A stretch of DNA of 64,000 bases from Caccoplasma sp905210875 (GCA_963931635.1 OZ007034.1:2666001-2730000); one strand, 5' to 3'. Numbered from the stretch's first letter, positions 17,787 to 27,681 are shown. Notes: generated by a model from the sequence alone, not told the origin. Numbers and translations are program-made.

Positions 17787-19157
17787 TTATTTTTTCATGT
17801 TCGGTTCTTCAAGGCCGTAATGCGAACGCGCATCTTCTTTTTTCAGCACCAAAGAAATAAAAATGGCGATGAAACCGAAAAATGCAAAAATGAGCATGGG
17901 AATAGTATAATCGTAAGAAACATTTCCCATACTGTCGCTATGGGTCGAAAATCTGTCAATAATCCACCCGATAAGCACCGGCACCAAAGAAAGTCCTATA
18001 TTCTGAATATAAAAAATCGTGGCATAGGCCGAGCCAAGCTGCTTCATGGGAATAATCTTGGGTACACTGGGCCACAAGGCCGAAGGTACCAAAGAGAAGG
18101 CAATACCCAACACTACCATTATCACAATAGCAAACCACCAGGTAGGCAGAATAGGCAAGGCAAAAAGCAGATGCACCACCATGAGCATGACCGAACCAAT
18201 AATCATAAGTGTTGCCCCTTTTCCTATACGGTCGTAAAGAGATCCAAAGACCGGTGTGAGCAGAATGGTACCAAATGGCAACATCGCCGGTATGAGACCG
18301 GCCATCTGGGGCTCTACATGATACTTGGCAATCATGAGTTTGGTGGCAAACTTCAAGAAGGGGAACACGCCGGCATAGAACATCAGGCACAGAAGAGTAA
18401 TGAGCCAGAAACCTTTGTTGGTAAATATCAGTTTCAGGTCTTTAAGCTGGAAACGTTCTTCGGGCTTCTCCTGTACCGCGGCAATCGAGCAGTCGAGTTT
18501 CTTGTCCATCACACAATAGACCAGATAGGCCACCAAGCCTACGCAGAGACACAGAGCACCGAAAAGCACCGGATAGGAGATATCGCCCATCGCTCTTGCC
18601 ATAGGCAGACTGCAAGCCAGCGCTACCGCCGTACCGATACGGGCCATGGCCACTTGCAAGCCCATGGCCAAGGCAACCTCATGACCGGTAAACCATTTGA
18701 TAATTACTTTTGAAACCGTGATTCCCGTAATCTCGGCACCCATACCGAAGATGGCAAATCCAAGGCTGGCCAACACGACCTGCATGTGGTAACCCATAAA
18801 CGTAGCGTCACCAAAATCGGTAGAGAGGGCATACCATTTGAGCAGAGCTCCTCCCAGCATGAGCGACGAACTCATCACACCGGTAAAACGGATACCGCAA
18901 CGGTCGAGTATGATACCGCCAAAGAAGAGCATCAGCAGGAACACATTGATGTAGCCATAGGCCCCCGAGAAAAATCCATACTCGGAACTGCTCCACCCAA
19001 GGCCGCCTTCGGCGACGGGTGTGGTACACATCACTTCGAGCGATGCCATAACATCGGTAATAAAATAGCCACACATCATCGTGAACGACACGATAAACAT
19101 GGCCGTCCAGCGTGCCACGGGACTGTCGTTGAGTTTTTTTCTGATTAATTCTGTCAT
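17787..19157 (-). CDS. Major facilitator superfamily transporter
   Basis: A 456-residue inner-membrane transporter with about 12 hydrophobic helices and a central cytoplasmic loop (residues about 215-240). The first half contains GGIILDRCGIRFTG, the MFS loop 2-3 motif, and the second half SLYDRIGKGATLM, its counterpart. Overall it resembles the oxalate/formate antiporter-like branch, though the substrate is unknown. The ATG at 19157 (MTELIRKKL) fits homologues better than the upstream ATG at 19187, which lies only 5 bases from a terminator hairpin. Confidence 0.85.
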   Translation of the reverse strand: MTELIRKKLNDSPVARWTAMFIVSFTMMCGYFITDVMASLEVMCTTPVAEGGLGWSSSEYGFFSGAYGYINVFLLMLFFGGIILDRCGIRFTGVMSSSLMLGGALLKWYALSTDFGDATFMGYHMQVVLASLGFAIFGMGAEITGITVSKVIIKWFTGHEVALAMGLQVAMARIGTAVALACSLPMARAMGDISYPVLFGALCLCVGLVAYLVYCVMDKKLDCSIAAVQEKPEERFQLKDLKLIFTNKGFWLITLLCLMFYAGVFPFLKFATKLMIAKYHVEPQMAGLIPAMLPFGTILLTPVFGSLYDRIGKGATLMIIGSVMLMVVHLLFALPILPTWWFAIVIMVVLGIAFSLVPSALWPSVPKIIPMKQLGSAYATIFYIQNIGLSLVPVLIGWIIDRFSTHSDSMGNVSYDYTIPMLIFAFFGFIAIFISLVLKKEDARSHYGLEEPNMKK

Positions 19158-19191
19158 TTCTATCTTGTTTTTGATTTTTCCAAACATGAAA

Positions 19192-19221
19192 GAGAGAGGC
19201 TGTTTTGTGAAAGCCTCTCTC
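19192..19221 (-). terminator. Hairpin between rlmD and the MFS gene
   Basis: GAGAGAGGCT and AGCCTCTCTC are perfect 10-base arms around a 10-base loop, located 5-34 bases after the rlmD stop on the minus strand. It likely ends rlmD transcription or attenuates read-through into the transporter. Confidence 0.55.
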
Positions 19222-19225
19222 CTTG

Positions 19226-20641
19226 TTATTTCTCTTTTTTCTCCAACAGCACTACGTTCTCAACGTGTTGCGTGTGCGGGAACATATCTACGGGCTGTAC
19301 CCGTGCCACCCGGTAGTCAACATCGAGCAGGGCGAGGTCGCGCGCCTGTGTCGCCGGATTGCAACTCACATATACAATGCGACGCGGCGAAGCAAAAAGA
19401 ATGGTCTTCACCACATCGTCGTGCATACCGGCACGGGGCGGGTCGGTAATGATGACATCGGGACGTCCATGCTCCTCGATGAAGTCGGTCGTGAGTATGT
19501 CTTTCATGTCGCCGGCATAGAAAAGGGTATTATCGAGACCATTAAAAGCCGCATTGGCCTTGGCATCTTCGATAGCCTCGGGTACATACTCTATACCTAT
19601 AACCTTACGCACCTTGCGTGCTATGAAGTTGGCTATCGTACCGGTACCGGTGTAGAGGTCATAGACCAGCTCGTTGCCGGTGAGGGCAGCAAAATCGGCA
19701 GCCACCTTGTACAATTCATAGGCCTGGGCCGAGTTGGTCTGATAAAACGACTTGGGCCCTATCTTGAAGCGCAGACCGTCCATCTCTTCGAGAATGTAGT
19801 CACGTCCAAGGAAGGTATGCACTTCGCGGTCGGTAATCGTATCGTTGGCCTTGGAGTTGATGATATAAAGAAGCGAGGTTATCTGAGGAAATTCCCGGGC
19901 AATAAAACTCATCAGGGCTTCGATGCGGGGAGCATCGTCTTCGTAAAAGACCACAATGAGCATGATTTCGCCCGTCGAAGCCGTGCGCACAATGATATTG
20001 CGCATGAGACCGGTCTGCTCGCGCAAATCGAAGAACGGATAGTCGTTATCAATAGCAAACTGTTTGATGGCCAACCGTATGCGATTGGAGATATCGTCTT
20101 GCAGCCAGCACTTCTTGATGTCAAGCACCTTATCGAACATACCGGGAATGTGGAATCCCAAGGCATTGCGGTCGGTATATTCCTCGGCCGAAGCCAACTG
20201 CTCAGGCGTAAGCCAAGATTTGTTGGAGAAGGTAAATTCGAGCTTGTTACGATAGAACTCGGTGCGGGCCGACCCTTTGATGGGATCGAACTCGGGCAAG
20301 GGTATTTTTCCGATGCGGGTCAGATTGTCGAATACCTGTTTCTGCTTGAACTGCAACTGACGGTCATAGGGAATGTGCTGAAACTTGCAGCCACCACATA
20401 CGCCGAAATGTTCGCAAAACGGCGTCACACGCATGGGCGAAGCCTTGTGCATACGCACGATGCGACCTTCGGCATATTTATGTTTCTTGCGGTATATCTG
20501 TACATCGACAATGTCGCCCGGCGCTCCGTAGGGAACAAAAACGACCAGGTCGTTTACCCGCGCCACCGACTTTCCTTCTGCGGCAATATCGGTTATCTCC
20601 ACCTGCTCCAAGACAGGAAGTTCTTTCTTTTTACGAGCCAA
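19226..20641 (-). CDS. rlmD: 23S rRNA (uracil-5-)-methyltransferase RlmD
   Basis: This enzyme methylates U1939 of 23S rRNA using SAM. The N-terminal TRAM domain (residues about 8-65) is followed by the iron-sulfur cysteines CEHFGVCGGCKF and a Rossmann methyltransferase domain with TDPPRAGMHDDVV and the catalytic-cysteine motif VYVSCNPATQ. I place the start at the TTG at 20641 (ARKKKELP follows), since homologues begin MARKKK and a TACCTTTG -7 element at 20675-20682 overlaps the alternative TTG at 20677. The product would be 471 residues. Confidence 0.92.
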   Translation of the reverse strand: MARKKKELPVLEQVEITDIAAEGKSVARVNDLVVFVPYGAPGDIVDVQIYRKKHKYAEGRIVRMHKASPMRVTPFCEHFGVCGGCKFQHIPYDRQLQFKQKQVFDNLTRIGKIPLPEFDPIKGSARTEFYRNKLEFTFSNKSWLTPEQLASAEEYTDRNALGFHIPGMFDKVLDIKKCWLQDDISNRIRLAIKQFAIDNDYPFFDLREQTGLMRNIIVRTASTGEIMLIVVFYEDDAPRIEALMSFIAREFPQITSLLYIINSKANDTITDREVHTFLGRDYILEEMDGLRFKIGPKSFYQTNSAQAYELYKVAADFAALTGNELVYDLYTGTGTIANFIARKVRKVIGIEYVPEAIEDAKANAAFNGLDNTLFYAGDMKDILTTDFIEEHGRPDVIITDPPRAGMHDDVVKTILFASPRRIVYVSCNPATQARDLALLDVDYRVARVQPVDMFPHTQHVENVVLLEKKEK

Positions 20642-20752
20642 AACAAACAGTTTTTGAATAAATACAAATTCGGTCAAAGGTAGCGATTATTCTTTTAATT
20701 ACCCCACCTATTGACAAAAAAACAATATGCCGGGAAATATGGTAGGGAAACT

Positions 20753-20784
20753 TTTGTATATATCTATCATTCATTTTATTTTTG
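20753..20784 (+). promoter_or_regulatory. Consensus promoter for pyruvate phosphate dikinase
   Basis: TTTG at 20753-20756, a 20-base spacer and TATTTTTG at 20777-20784 match the Bacteroidota consensus exactly. It leaves a leader of about 70 bases before the ppdK ATG at 20862. Confidence 0.7.
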
Positions 20785-20861
20785 TAAACACCAAGAAAAA
20801 CATTTTTATCAGTCTATTTGTATTTTGTAAAGACAAAACCTTATAACAATCTTATTTTTAT

Positions 20862-23573
20862 ATGAAACAAGTTTATACTTTCGGTAACGGACAAGCAGAA
20901 GGCCGCGCCGACATGAAAAACCTCTTGGGTGGGAAAGGAGCCAATCTCGCCGAAATGAACCTCATCGGTGTACCTGTTCCTCCCGGATTTACCATCACGA
21001 CCGAAATCTGCACCGCATACAACCAGAACGGAAAAGATGCCGTTGTAAAAATGTTGAAAGACGATGTAGAAAAAGCCATTTCACACGTTGAGAAACTCAT
21101 GGGAAAGAAATTTGGTGACGCCGAAAATCCCTTACTCGTTTCGGTACGTTCGGGTGCACGTGTATCGATGCCCGGCATGATGGACACCGTACTCAATCTG
21201 GGTATGAACGACGAAGCCGTAGAAGGTATTGCCAAGAAATCGGGGAATCCCCGCTTTGCATGGGACTCGTACCGCCGCTTTGTACAGATGTACGGCGATG
21301 TAGTACTGGGCATGAAACCGCAAAACAAAGACGACATCGACCCGTTTGAAGAGGTGATGGAAGAGGTAAAAAACGCCAAAAACATCAAAAACGACACGGA
21401 ACTTACGGTCGACGACCTCAAAGAACTGGTTGTCCGTTTTAAAGCAGCAGTGAAGAACCGCACCGGGAAAGACTTCCCCACCTCACCTTGGGAACAACTG
21501 TGGGGTGCTATTTGCGCCGTATTCGACAGTTGGATGAACGAACGCGCCATACTCTACCGCCGCATGAACCAGATTCCCGAAGAGTGGGGAACAGCCGTAA
21601 ACGTACAGGCCATGGTATTCGGTAACATGGGCGACACTTCGGCTACCGGTGTGGCATTCACACGCGATGCCGCCACGGGCGAAGACATTTTCAACGGCGA
21701 ATACCTTATCAACGCACAGGGCGAAGATGTTGTGGCCGGTGTACGCACCCCGCAACAAATCACCCTCGAAGGTTCTCGTCGCTGGGCAAAACTCCAAGGC
21801 ATAAACGAGGCCACCCGTGCTGCTCAATATCCATCGCTCGAAGAGTCGATGCCCGAGTGTGCCAAAGACCTCATCGAGACGCAACAGAAACTTGAAGACT
21901 ACTTCAAAGATATGCAAGACCTCGAATTTACCATTCAGGACGGGAAATTGTGGCTCTTGCAGACCCGCAACGGTAAACGCACCGGTGCCGCCATGGTGAA
22001 AATCGCCATGGATATGCTGCGTGCCGGAATCATCGACGAAAAAACCGCACTGAAACGCATGGAGCCTCAGAAACTCGACGAACTGCTCCACCCGGTTTTC
22101 GACAAAGACGCCGTAAAACGTGCCCGCGTCATGGCCAAAGGCCTTCCCGCCTCACCGGGCGCAGCCGCCGGTCAAATCGTGTTCTTTGCCGACGACGCCG
22201 AAGCCTGGGCCGAGAAACGTAAAAAAGTGGTCATGGTACGCATCGAGACCTCGCCCGAAGACCTGCGAGGCATGAGCGTAGCACAAGGTATTCTCACCGC
22301 CCGCGGCGGTATGACCTCACACGCAGCCGTAGTGGCCCGCGGTATGGGCAAATGCTGTGTGTCGGGTGCCGGAGAGATAAAAGTCGACTACAAGGCCCGC
22401 ACCCTCGAAATGGCCGGGAAGACCTACAAGGAGGGCGACTGGATTTCGCTGAACGGTTCGACCGGAGAGGTATACGACGGACAAGTACCCACCGTAGAGG
22501 CTGACATGAGCGGAGATTTCGCCGCCATCATGAACCTGGCCGAAAAATACACCAAAGTCGATGTACGCACCAATGCCGATACCCCTAAAGATGCAGCTGT
22601 GGCCCGCAAATTCGGAGCCAAAGGTATCGGTCTGTGCCGTACCGAACACATGTTCTTTGAAGGCAACCGTATCAAAGCCATGCGCGAGATGATTCTCTCC
22701 AAAGACGAAGATGGACGTCGCCATGCCCTCGACAAGCTCCTTCCCATGCAACGCAGCGACTTCGAAGGCATCTTTGAAGCTATGGACGGCTTTGGCGTAA
22801 CCATTCGTCTGCTCGATCCCCCCTTGCACGAATTTGTTCCGCACCAGCTGGCCACCCAGAAAGAGTTGGCCGAAGAGATGGGCCTCACCATCGAAGAGGT
22901 AAAACTGGCCTGCGACTCGCTGGCAGAATTCAACCCCATGCTGGGACACCGCGGCTGCCGTCTGGGCTGCACCTACCCCGAAATTACCGAAATGCAGGCT
23001 CGCGCCATCATCGAGGCTGCCCTCAATGTGAAATCTCACGGCATCAAGGTATTCCCCGAAATCATGGTTCCTCTCGTAGGTGTGGTCGAAGAGCTGAAAC
23101 TCCAAGCCGAAGTGATACACCGCACTGCCGCACAGGTCTTTGCCGAACGCGGCGACAGCATAGCCTACAAAGTAGGTACAATGATTGAAGTACCACGAGC
23201 TGCACTTACAGCCGACCAGATTGCCGAGGTGGCCGACTTCTTCTCGTTCGGAACCAACGACCTTACCCAAATGACATTCGGTTACTCTCGCGACGATGCC
23301 GGGAAATTCCTTAAAATCTACAAGGAAAAAGGCATTCTCAAAACCGACCCGTTCGAAGTGCTCGACCAGAAAGGTGTAGGCCAACTCGTACGTATGGGCG
23401 TTGAAAAAGGTCGCTCCACCAAGCCTGGCTTGAAAGTGGGTATCTGCGGCGAACACGGAGGCGAACCTTCATCGGTAAAATTCTGCGCTTCACTCGGCAT
23501 GAACTATGTAAGTTGCAGTCCCTACCGTGTACCCATCGCCCGCGTAGCTGCGGCGCAGGCTGCTGTTGAATAA
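20862..23573 (+). CDS. ppdK: Pyruvate, phosphate dikinase
   Basis: A 903-residue enzyme that interconverts pyruvate, ATP and Pi with PEP, AMP and PPi, serving PPi-dependent glycolysis or gluconeogenesis in anaerobes. The N-terminal nucleotide-binding domain has LLGGKGANLAEM. The phosphohistidine domain holds GGMTSHAAVVARG near residue 484, with the His that shuttles phosphate. The C-terminal PEP/pyruvate barrel has GICGEHGGEP with the catalytic cysteine near residue 863. All three domains are full length. It is monocistronic, bounded by a consensus promoter and an intrinsic terminator. Confidence 0.97.
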   Translation: MKQVYTFGNGQAEGRADMKNLLGGKGANLAEMNLIGVPVPPGFTITTEICTAYNQNGKDAVVKMLKDDVEKAISHVEKLMGKKFGDAENPLLVSVRSGARVSMPGMMDTVLNLGMNDEAVEGIAKKSGNPRFAWDSYRRFVQMYGDVVLGMKPQNKDDIDPFEEVMEEVKNAKNIKNDTELTVDDLKELVVRFKAAVKNRTGKDFPTSPWEQLWGAICAVFDSWMNERAILYRRMNQIPEEWGTAVNVQAMVFGNMGDTSATGVAFTRDAATGEDIFNGEYLINAQGEDVVAGVRTPQQITLEGSRRWAKLQGINEATRAAQYPSLEESMPECAKDLIETQQKLEDYFKDMQDLEFTIQDGKLWLLQTRNGKRTGAAMVKIAMDMLRAGIIDEKTALKRMEPQKLDELLHPVFDKDAVKRARVMAKGLPASPGAAAGQIVFFADDAEAWAEKRKKVVMVRIETSPEDLRGMSVAQGILTARGGMTSHAAVVARGMGKCCVSGAGEIKVDYKARTLEMAGKTYKEGDWISLNGSTGEVYDGQVPTVEADMSGDFAAIMNLAEKYTKVDVRTNADTPKDAAVARKFGAKGIGLCRTEHMFFEGNRIKAMREMILSKDEDGRRHALDKLLPMQRSDFEGIFEAMDGFGVTIRLLDPPLHEFVPHQLATQKELAEEMGLTIEEVKLACDSLAEFNPMLGHRGCRLGCTYPEITEMQARAIIEAALNVKSHGIKVFPEIMVPLVGVVEELKLQAEVIHRTAAQVFAERGDSIAYKVGTMIEVPRAALTADQIAEVADFFSFGTNDLTQMTFGYSRDDAGKFLKIYKEKGILKTDPFEVLDQKGVGQLVRMGVEKGRSTKPGLKVGICGEHGGEPSSVKFCASLGMNYVSCSPYRVPIARVAAAQAAVE

Positions 23574-23598
23574 CAGATTTTATTCCACTTTCCCTCTC

Positions 23599-23635
23599 AA
23601 TACCTCTACCCGCTTGCGAGTAGAGGTATTTTTAT
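23599..23635 (+). terminator. Intrinsic terminator of ppdK
   Basis: AATACCTCTAC and GTAGAGGTATT are perfect 11-base arms around a 10-base loop, directly followed by a run of five to six T bases. It starts 26 bases after the ppdK stop. Confidence 0.85.
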
Positions 23636-23665
23636 ACATCTCTCCGCAACAATGCCGTCGACCAA

Positions 23666-23821
23666 ATGATGAAAGAAGCTCGCCAAAATAATCCGGAACT
23701 TATGACTGGCTCAAAAGCCGTCATAAATGTATCGGTACACGAAAGCGTAAAGATAATTACACCTCTCTTTGTGAAACGCACAATCACCGCACATGGAACA
23801 GTTATTGAATTTATAAAATAA
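23666..23821 (+). CDS. Short orphan reading frame (51 residues), possible gene remnant
   Basis: An ATG at 23666 opens a 51-residue frame (beginning MMKEARQNNPELMTG) that ends with TAA at 23819-23821. The composition looks protein-like: a charged helical start, then VSVHESVKIITP and a basic stretch. The same frame stays open upstream to the ppdK terminator. It may be the tail of a decayed gene or a short real gene. No ribosome-binding site or promoter is evident and I recognise no family, so confidence is low. Confidence 0.3.
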   Translation: MMKEARQNNPELMTGSKAVINVSVHESVKIITPLFVKRTITAHGTVIEFIK

Positions 23822-23858
23822 TTTGTCAACTAAGATTGGCTCTTTTAGAAATAAACAT

Positions 23859-23897
23859 AGCGTGAGGCCCGAAGAGTTATCTTCGGGCCTCACGCTA
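23859..23897. terminator. Perfect 17-base-arm hairpin after the phosphohexomutase gene
   Basis: TAGCGTGAGGCCCGAAG pairs exactly with CTTCGGGCCTCACGCTA across a 5-base loop, ending 18 bases past the stop of the minus-strand gene at 23916. It lacks a long T-run but should be very stable. Confidence 0.65.
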
Positions 23898-23915
23898 GTG
23901 GATATTCAAGGACAG

Positions 23916-25664
23916 TTATACTCCGAGCGAAGCGGCAACAGCCTTGATTTTTTCTTCGGCGGCGGCTACAACCTTATCGTAATCGGCACGCGACGGCAGT
24001 TCTCCGCTTACCTCGATATAGAACTTAATTTTGGGTTCTGTTCCTGAGGGACGTATCGACACCTTGGTTCCGTCTTCGGTAAAGTATTGCAGGACATTCG
24101 AGGTCGTAGGCATATTAAGAGTAAATTTCTCTCCTGCGACAATATCCTGAGCAACCAAGGTGGCATAATCTTTGGTCAAAACGACCTTCGAACCTGCTAT
24201 CTCGGTAATGGGGTGCTCGCGATAATTCTTCATCATGGCCTCTATTTCTTCGGCACCGGATTTACCTTTTCGCACAACAGAGATACCTTTTTCCTTGGAG
24301 AAGCCATACTCTACGTAGATATCCTGCAAGAGTTCATACATCGTCTTGCCGTTATCTTTTGCCCAGGCAGCAATCTCGGCCATCATGGCACAAGCCGACA
24401 CAGCATCTTTGTCCCGAACAAAATCTTCAACAAGGAAACCATAGCTCTCCTCGCCGCCCCCTATATACTGACGTTTGCCTTCAAGCTCCCGCATAACAGC
24501 GGCTATCCACTTGAAACCGGTGTAGACGTCGAAGCACTCGATACCGTTGCGATCGGCAATTTTCTTCATTAATTCGGTGGTAACAATGGTCTTAACCATG
24601 TAAGCCCCCTCTTCGATACGGCCGGTAGCTTTATATTGTGATATCAGATAATTGGTGAAAAGCAGCGCATTTTGATTACCGTTTACAAGTATCCATTCGC
24701 CCTTGTCGTTCTTGATAGCAATACCCATGCGGTCGGCATCTGGATCAGAGGCCAGCACGATATCAGCATCAACCTCCTTGGCCTTACGTATAGCCAAGTC
24801 GAGAGCGGCCGGCTCTTCGGGGTTGGGCGATTTCACGGTGGGGAAGTCACCACTGATGACATCTTGCTCGGGAACATGTATCACTTGAGTGAATCCGTAG
24901 GCAGCCAAAGTTTTAGGTATAAGCATTATACCGGTACCATGAATCGGCGTGTAAACGATTTTCAAATCGTGTTGACGGGCAATGGCTTCGGGATTGAGCG
25001 AGAGAGCCTTGATGCGGGCAATGTATTTCTCATCGATTTCCTTGCCGATGATTTCTATCAGCTCTGGATTCCTTCTGAATTTAATATCCGATACTGAACG
25101 TACTTTATTTACTTCGGATATGGTGTTCTTATCGTGTGGTGATACCATCTGGGCACCATCGTCCCAATAGGCCTTGTATCCGTTATATTCTTTGGGATTG
25201 TGCGAGGCTGTGAGTATGATACCGCTCTGGCAACCCAACTCGCGAATGGCATATGACATTTCGGGGGTAGGACGCAACGATTCAAAAAGATAGACCTTGA
25301 TACCGTTGGCAGAGAAAATGTCGGCCGATATTTTGGCAAACTTACGGCTGTTGTTACGGCAGTCATGGCCTATAACCACCTTTATTTGGGGCAGAGTGGC
25401 AAATTCTTTTTTCAAATAATTGGCCAATCCCTGTGTAGCAGCACCTACGGTATAGATGTTCATACGATTAGTGCCCACGCCCATAATACCGCGCAGACCG
25501 CCGGTACCAAACTCCAAATCTTTATAGAATGCCTCTATAAGGTCGGTCTTGTCTTCCTTGTCGAGCAGACGCTGCACTTCGGCACGCGTTTCTGCATCGT
25601 AACCTTCGCCCAGCCACTGTTGGGCCCTTGCGGTTACCTCTTTGAGTAATGCGTCGTTTTCCAT
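23916..25664 (-). CDS. Phospho-sugar mutase (phosphoglucomutase/phosphomannomutase family)
   Basis: A 582-residue alpha-D-phosphohexomutase, the long PGM2-like form. The phosphoserine loop is TASHNPKEYNGYK (residues about 145-157), the metal-binding loop is SDPDADRMG, the sugar-binding loop GGGEESYGF, and the phosphate-binding C-terminal motif RPSGTEPKIK. It converts sugar 1- and 6-phosphates of glucose or mannose (or ribose). Sequence alone does not settle the preferred sugar. A consensus promoter lies about 110 bases upstream. Confidence 0.92.
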   Translation of the reverse strand: MENDALLKEVTARAQQWLGEGYDAETRAEVQRLLDKEDKTDLIEAFYKDLEFGTGGLRGIMGVGTNRMNIYTVGAATQGLANYLKKEFATLPQIKVVIGHDCRNNSRKFAKISADIFSANGIKVYLFESLRPTPEMSYAIRELGCQSGIILTASHNPKEYNGYKAYWDDGAQMVSPHDKNTISEVNKVRSVSDIKFRRNPELIEIIGKEIDEKYIARIKALSLNPEAIARQHDLKIVYTPIHGTGIMLIPKTLAAYGFTQVIHVPEQDVISGDFPTVKSPNPEEPAALDLAIRKAKEVDADIVLASDPDADRMGIAIKNDKGEWILVNGNQNALLFTNYLISQYKATGRIEEGAYMVKTIVTTELMKKIADRNGIECFDVYTGFKWIAAVMRELEGKRQYIGGGEESYGFLVEDFVRDKDAVSACAMMAEIAAWAKDNGKTMYELLQDIYVEYGFSKEKGISVVRKGKSGAEEIEAMMKNYREHPITEIAGSKVVLTKDYATLVAQDIVAGEKFTLNMPTTSNVLQYFTEDGTKVSIRPSGTEPKIKFYIEVSGELPSRADYDKVVAAAEEKIKAVAASLGV

Positions 25665-25781
25665 AATATGATTTTTAAAATGAATGTCTCTTATGCCGAT
25701 GCAACTGTATCGTCAAATCATGAACAACCGAGAAATCAAGTTTTCACCCATTGACAATGCCAAGTTGCATCCTATCTTACC

Positions 25782-25814
25782 CAAAGATAGTGAAAATTCT
25801 TTGAATCTGCCAAA
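25782..25814 (-). promoter_or_regulatory. Consensus promoter for the phospho-sugar mutase
   Basis: On the minus strand TTTG (25811-25814), a 21-base spacer and TATCTTTG (25782-25789) match the Bacteroidota consensus. It begins just after the stop of the C69 dipeptidase gene, so the mutase has its own promoter. Confidence 0.65.
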
Positions 25815-25834
25815 GGTTTTCTTGACTTTGTCGT

Positions 25835-27475
25835 CTAAAATGTGACTTTAAGACGATCACCGGCATCTTCGACAATTGCCCGGTAGAATTCGTCGGAATA
25901 ACCGGGAAACTCAGGATACTCGGGTATGCCGTAAGCATTATAGAGGAACTCTCCGTCTTTTTCTCGTTTGCGATTTCCATCCAGATATTTGACCATCAAA
26001 TACTCTCCCAACTCACGCCACCGCACTGTCGACGAGTCGGCAGCCTGACGACTGTATGTATCGAGTGTAGCCAATGCCTTTTCGGGCTGGTCATAAAAAA
26101 TCTTCAGAACATCGGCTTCAAGTTTTGGCTGTTGTTCATTGAAGGTCGTCTCAATCTGTTGCTGTAACGGACGGATATCTTGTATCATCTGATTGTAACG
26201 GGCATAAGCCATATTGGCCACCCAATTATAAATCCAGAAAGCCGATGTCCACGACACTTTATAAAGAGAGCCGTTACCTTCGCGGAAGCAGAGGGGTACT
26301 TCGGTCAAGGCACCGGTATAAATTGGCACATATACCGATGTATTGGCATCGTCGACGCCAAACCACAGCACGCCGCCCAATGCTGCCGGCAGCCACTCAC
26401 GCTGCTGGGCAACGAGAGAGAAACCGGTCTGCTGCGTGGCAATAGCCCGCTCGTTGATATATTCCTGACTATCGACTTCAAAGGTCATGGGTCGGAAACG
26501 ATAGGGCACCTTGAAGGGTCCGGCACCGGCATCGTGCGTCATATCGAAGGGAGTACCCTCGAAATGGTCACGCATGGCATCTTTCATATCTTGTACCGAC
26601 AATTTGCGATTGGGCTTGATATAGAGGGGCAATGGCTTTGACGACTCACCATAAATATAAGGCAAATAAGCCGTCATTGTCGAGTCGTAACGATTGTAAA
26701 AACTCCATACACGGGCTTCGCAGGCTCTAAGTTCTTCAAAGCCGGCCGGGGCATAGGCCGACGAGAAACTGAAATCGCGATTGAGGCCGTCGAAATATTT
26801 CTGCTCACGGGCAAATGAAATGACATCTGGTGAATAAAGACAATTCTTGGGGTCGTCCAGGGGGAACTGGTGAATGCGGGAATGGTTGGCGTGAGCAGCA
26901 ATACAATCGTCGGGAATGCGCACAGCTACCCACACAGCGCCACGCGACATGCCTCCTTTTCCTATCATTTCAAGTATCCACACCTCCTCGGGATCGGCTA
27001 TTGAGAAACTCTCTCCACTACTGTAATAGCCATACTTACCCACCAAGTCGGTCATCACCTCTATGGCTTCACGGGCTGTTGTGGCACGTTGCAGGGCAAG
27101 TTGCATAAGCGTGCCGTAATCAATCATACCGGTCGTGTCGACCAACTCTGGACGTCCGCCAAAGGTCGATTCGGTAATCGACAACTGATGCTCGTTCATG
27201 TAACCAACGACCTTATACGTATGTGATACTTGGGGTATTTTACCCAAAGGTTTATTGGTATCGCAATCGCGAATCTCAACATAGCTACCGGCCGGATGGT
27301 CGGCAGCCGATGTTAATGAAAGGGTACCATACAATGTGTGCGAATCGGCAGCATAGGTTATCAGGGTCGAACCGTCGGTCGTTGCCTTGCGACCGGCCAG
27401 CAGACTGGTACAGGCATAGGCTGCCGACACTGCCATAGACATGAGCGTACAAAAGAGATAGATTCTTTTTTTCAT
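25835..27475 (-). CDS. C69-family dipeptidase (secreted Ntn-hydrolase)
   Basis: A 546-residue protein of the PepD/C69 family. The ATG at 27475 (MKKRIYLF) is used because it opens a normal signal peptide; an upstream in-frame extension has no hydrophobic start. Signal cleavage after AAYA would leave Cys as residue 1 (CTSLLAGRKATTDGS), the N-terminal nucleophile of this family. The segment EHQLSITESTFGG is also conserved. It probably hydrolyses dipeptides in the periplasm. The neighbouring mutase has its own promoter. Confidence 0.9.
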   Translation of the reverse strand: MKKRIYLFCTLMSMAVSAAYACTSLLAGRKATTDGSTLITYAADSHTLYGTLSLTSAADHPAGSYVEIRDCDTNKPLGKIPQVSHTYKVVGYMNEHQLSITESTFGGRPELVDTTGMIDYGTLMQLALQRATTAREAIEVMTDLVGKYGYYSSGESFSIADPEEVWILEMIGKGGMSRGAVWVAVRIPDDCIAAHANHSRIHQFPLDDPKNCLYSPDVISFAREQKYFDGLNRDFSFSSAYAPAGFEELRACEARVWSFYNRYDSTMTAYLPYIYGESSKPLPLYIKPNRKLSVQDMKDAMRDHFEGTPFDMTHDAGAGPFKVPYRFRPMTFEVDSQEYINERAIATQQTGFSLVAQQREWLPAALGGVLWFGVDDANTSVYVPIYTGALTEVPLCFREGNGSLYKVSWTSAFWIYNWVANMAYARYNQMIQDIRPLQQQIETTFNEQQPKLEADVLKIFYDQPEKALATLDTYSRQAADSSTVRWRELGEYLMVKYLDGNRKREKDGEFLYNAYGIPEYPEFPGYSDEFYRAIVEDAGDRLKVTF

Positions 27476-27613
27476 CGGTAAAATAAAATAGGTATAGGTT
27501 GTATTTTTTGAGAGTAAAGATAATCCGTTTTTACTGATTATCAAAATTTATTCATCTATATAAAACTCCCCAAATGCCCCGTCACTTCAAATCAAGAATG
27601 TGCAAATAAGGAC

Positions 27614-27681
27614 AAAAAAAAATTGATTGTCTCACGACAACCAATCTCTGTTAACCTTAAATCTAATACCATGAAAAACAC
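27614..27681 (-). ncRNA. Candidate small RNA with own promoter and intrinsic terminator
   Basis: On the minus strand a TATATTTG -7 element (27686-27693) is followed after about 5 bases by a 68-base stretch beginning GTGTTTTTCATGG, which contains ATTAGATTTAAGGTTAACA. It ends in a hairpin (ATTGGTTGTC-GTGA-GACAATCAAT, 27622-27645, one mismatch) and a run of T bases at 27614-27621. There is no reading frame. The sequence looks to me like one of a recurrent family of short RNAs found in many copies in Bacteroidales genomes, but I cannot confirm the family name here. It lies between the C69 dipeptidase and the small acidic protein gene. Confidence 0.6.

Noticed and set aside
19223..20683. 486-codon open frame on the plus strand opposite rlmD
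   Set aside because: It mirrors rlmD almost end to end and arises from codon bias; rlmD has all its motifs on the minus strand.
22317..23456. 379-codon frame on the minus strand inside ppdK
   Set aside because: Antisense shadow of the phosphohistidine and barrel domains of ppdK.
23632..23893. Two minus-strand frames of 60-65 codons between ppdK and the mutase
   Set aside because: They start within a terminator hairpin and have no family features; the plus-strand frame at 23666 looks more protein-like.
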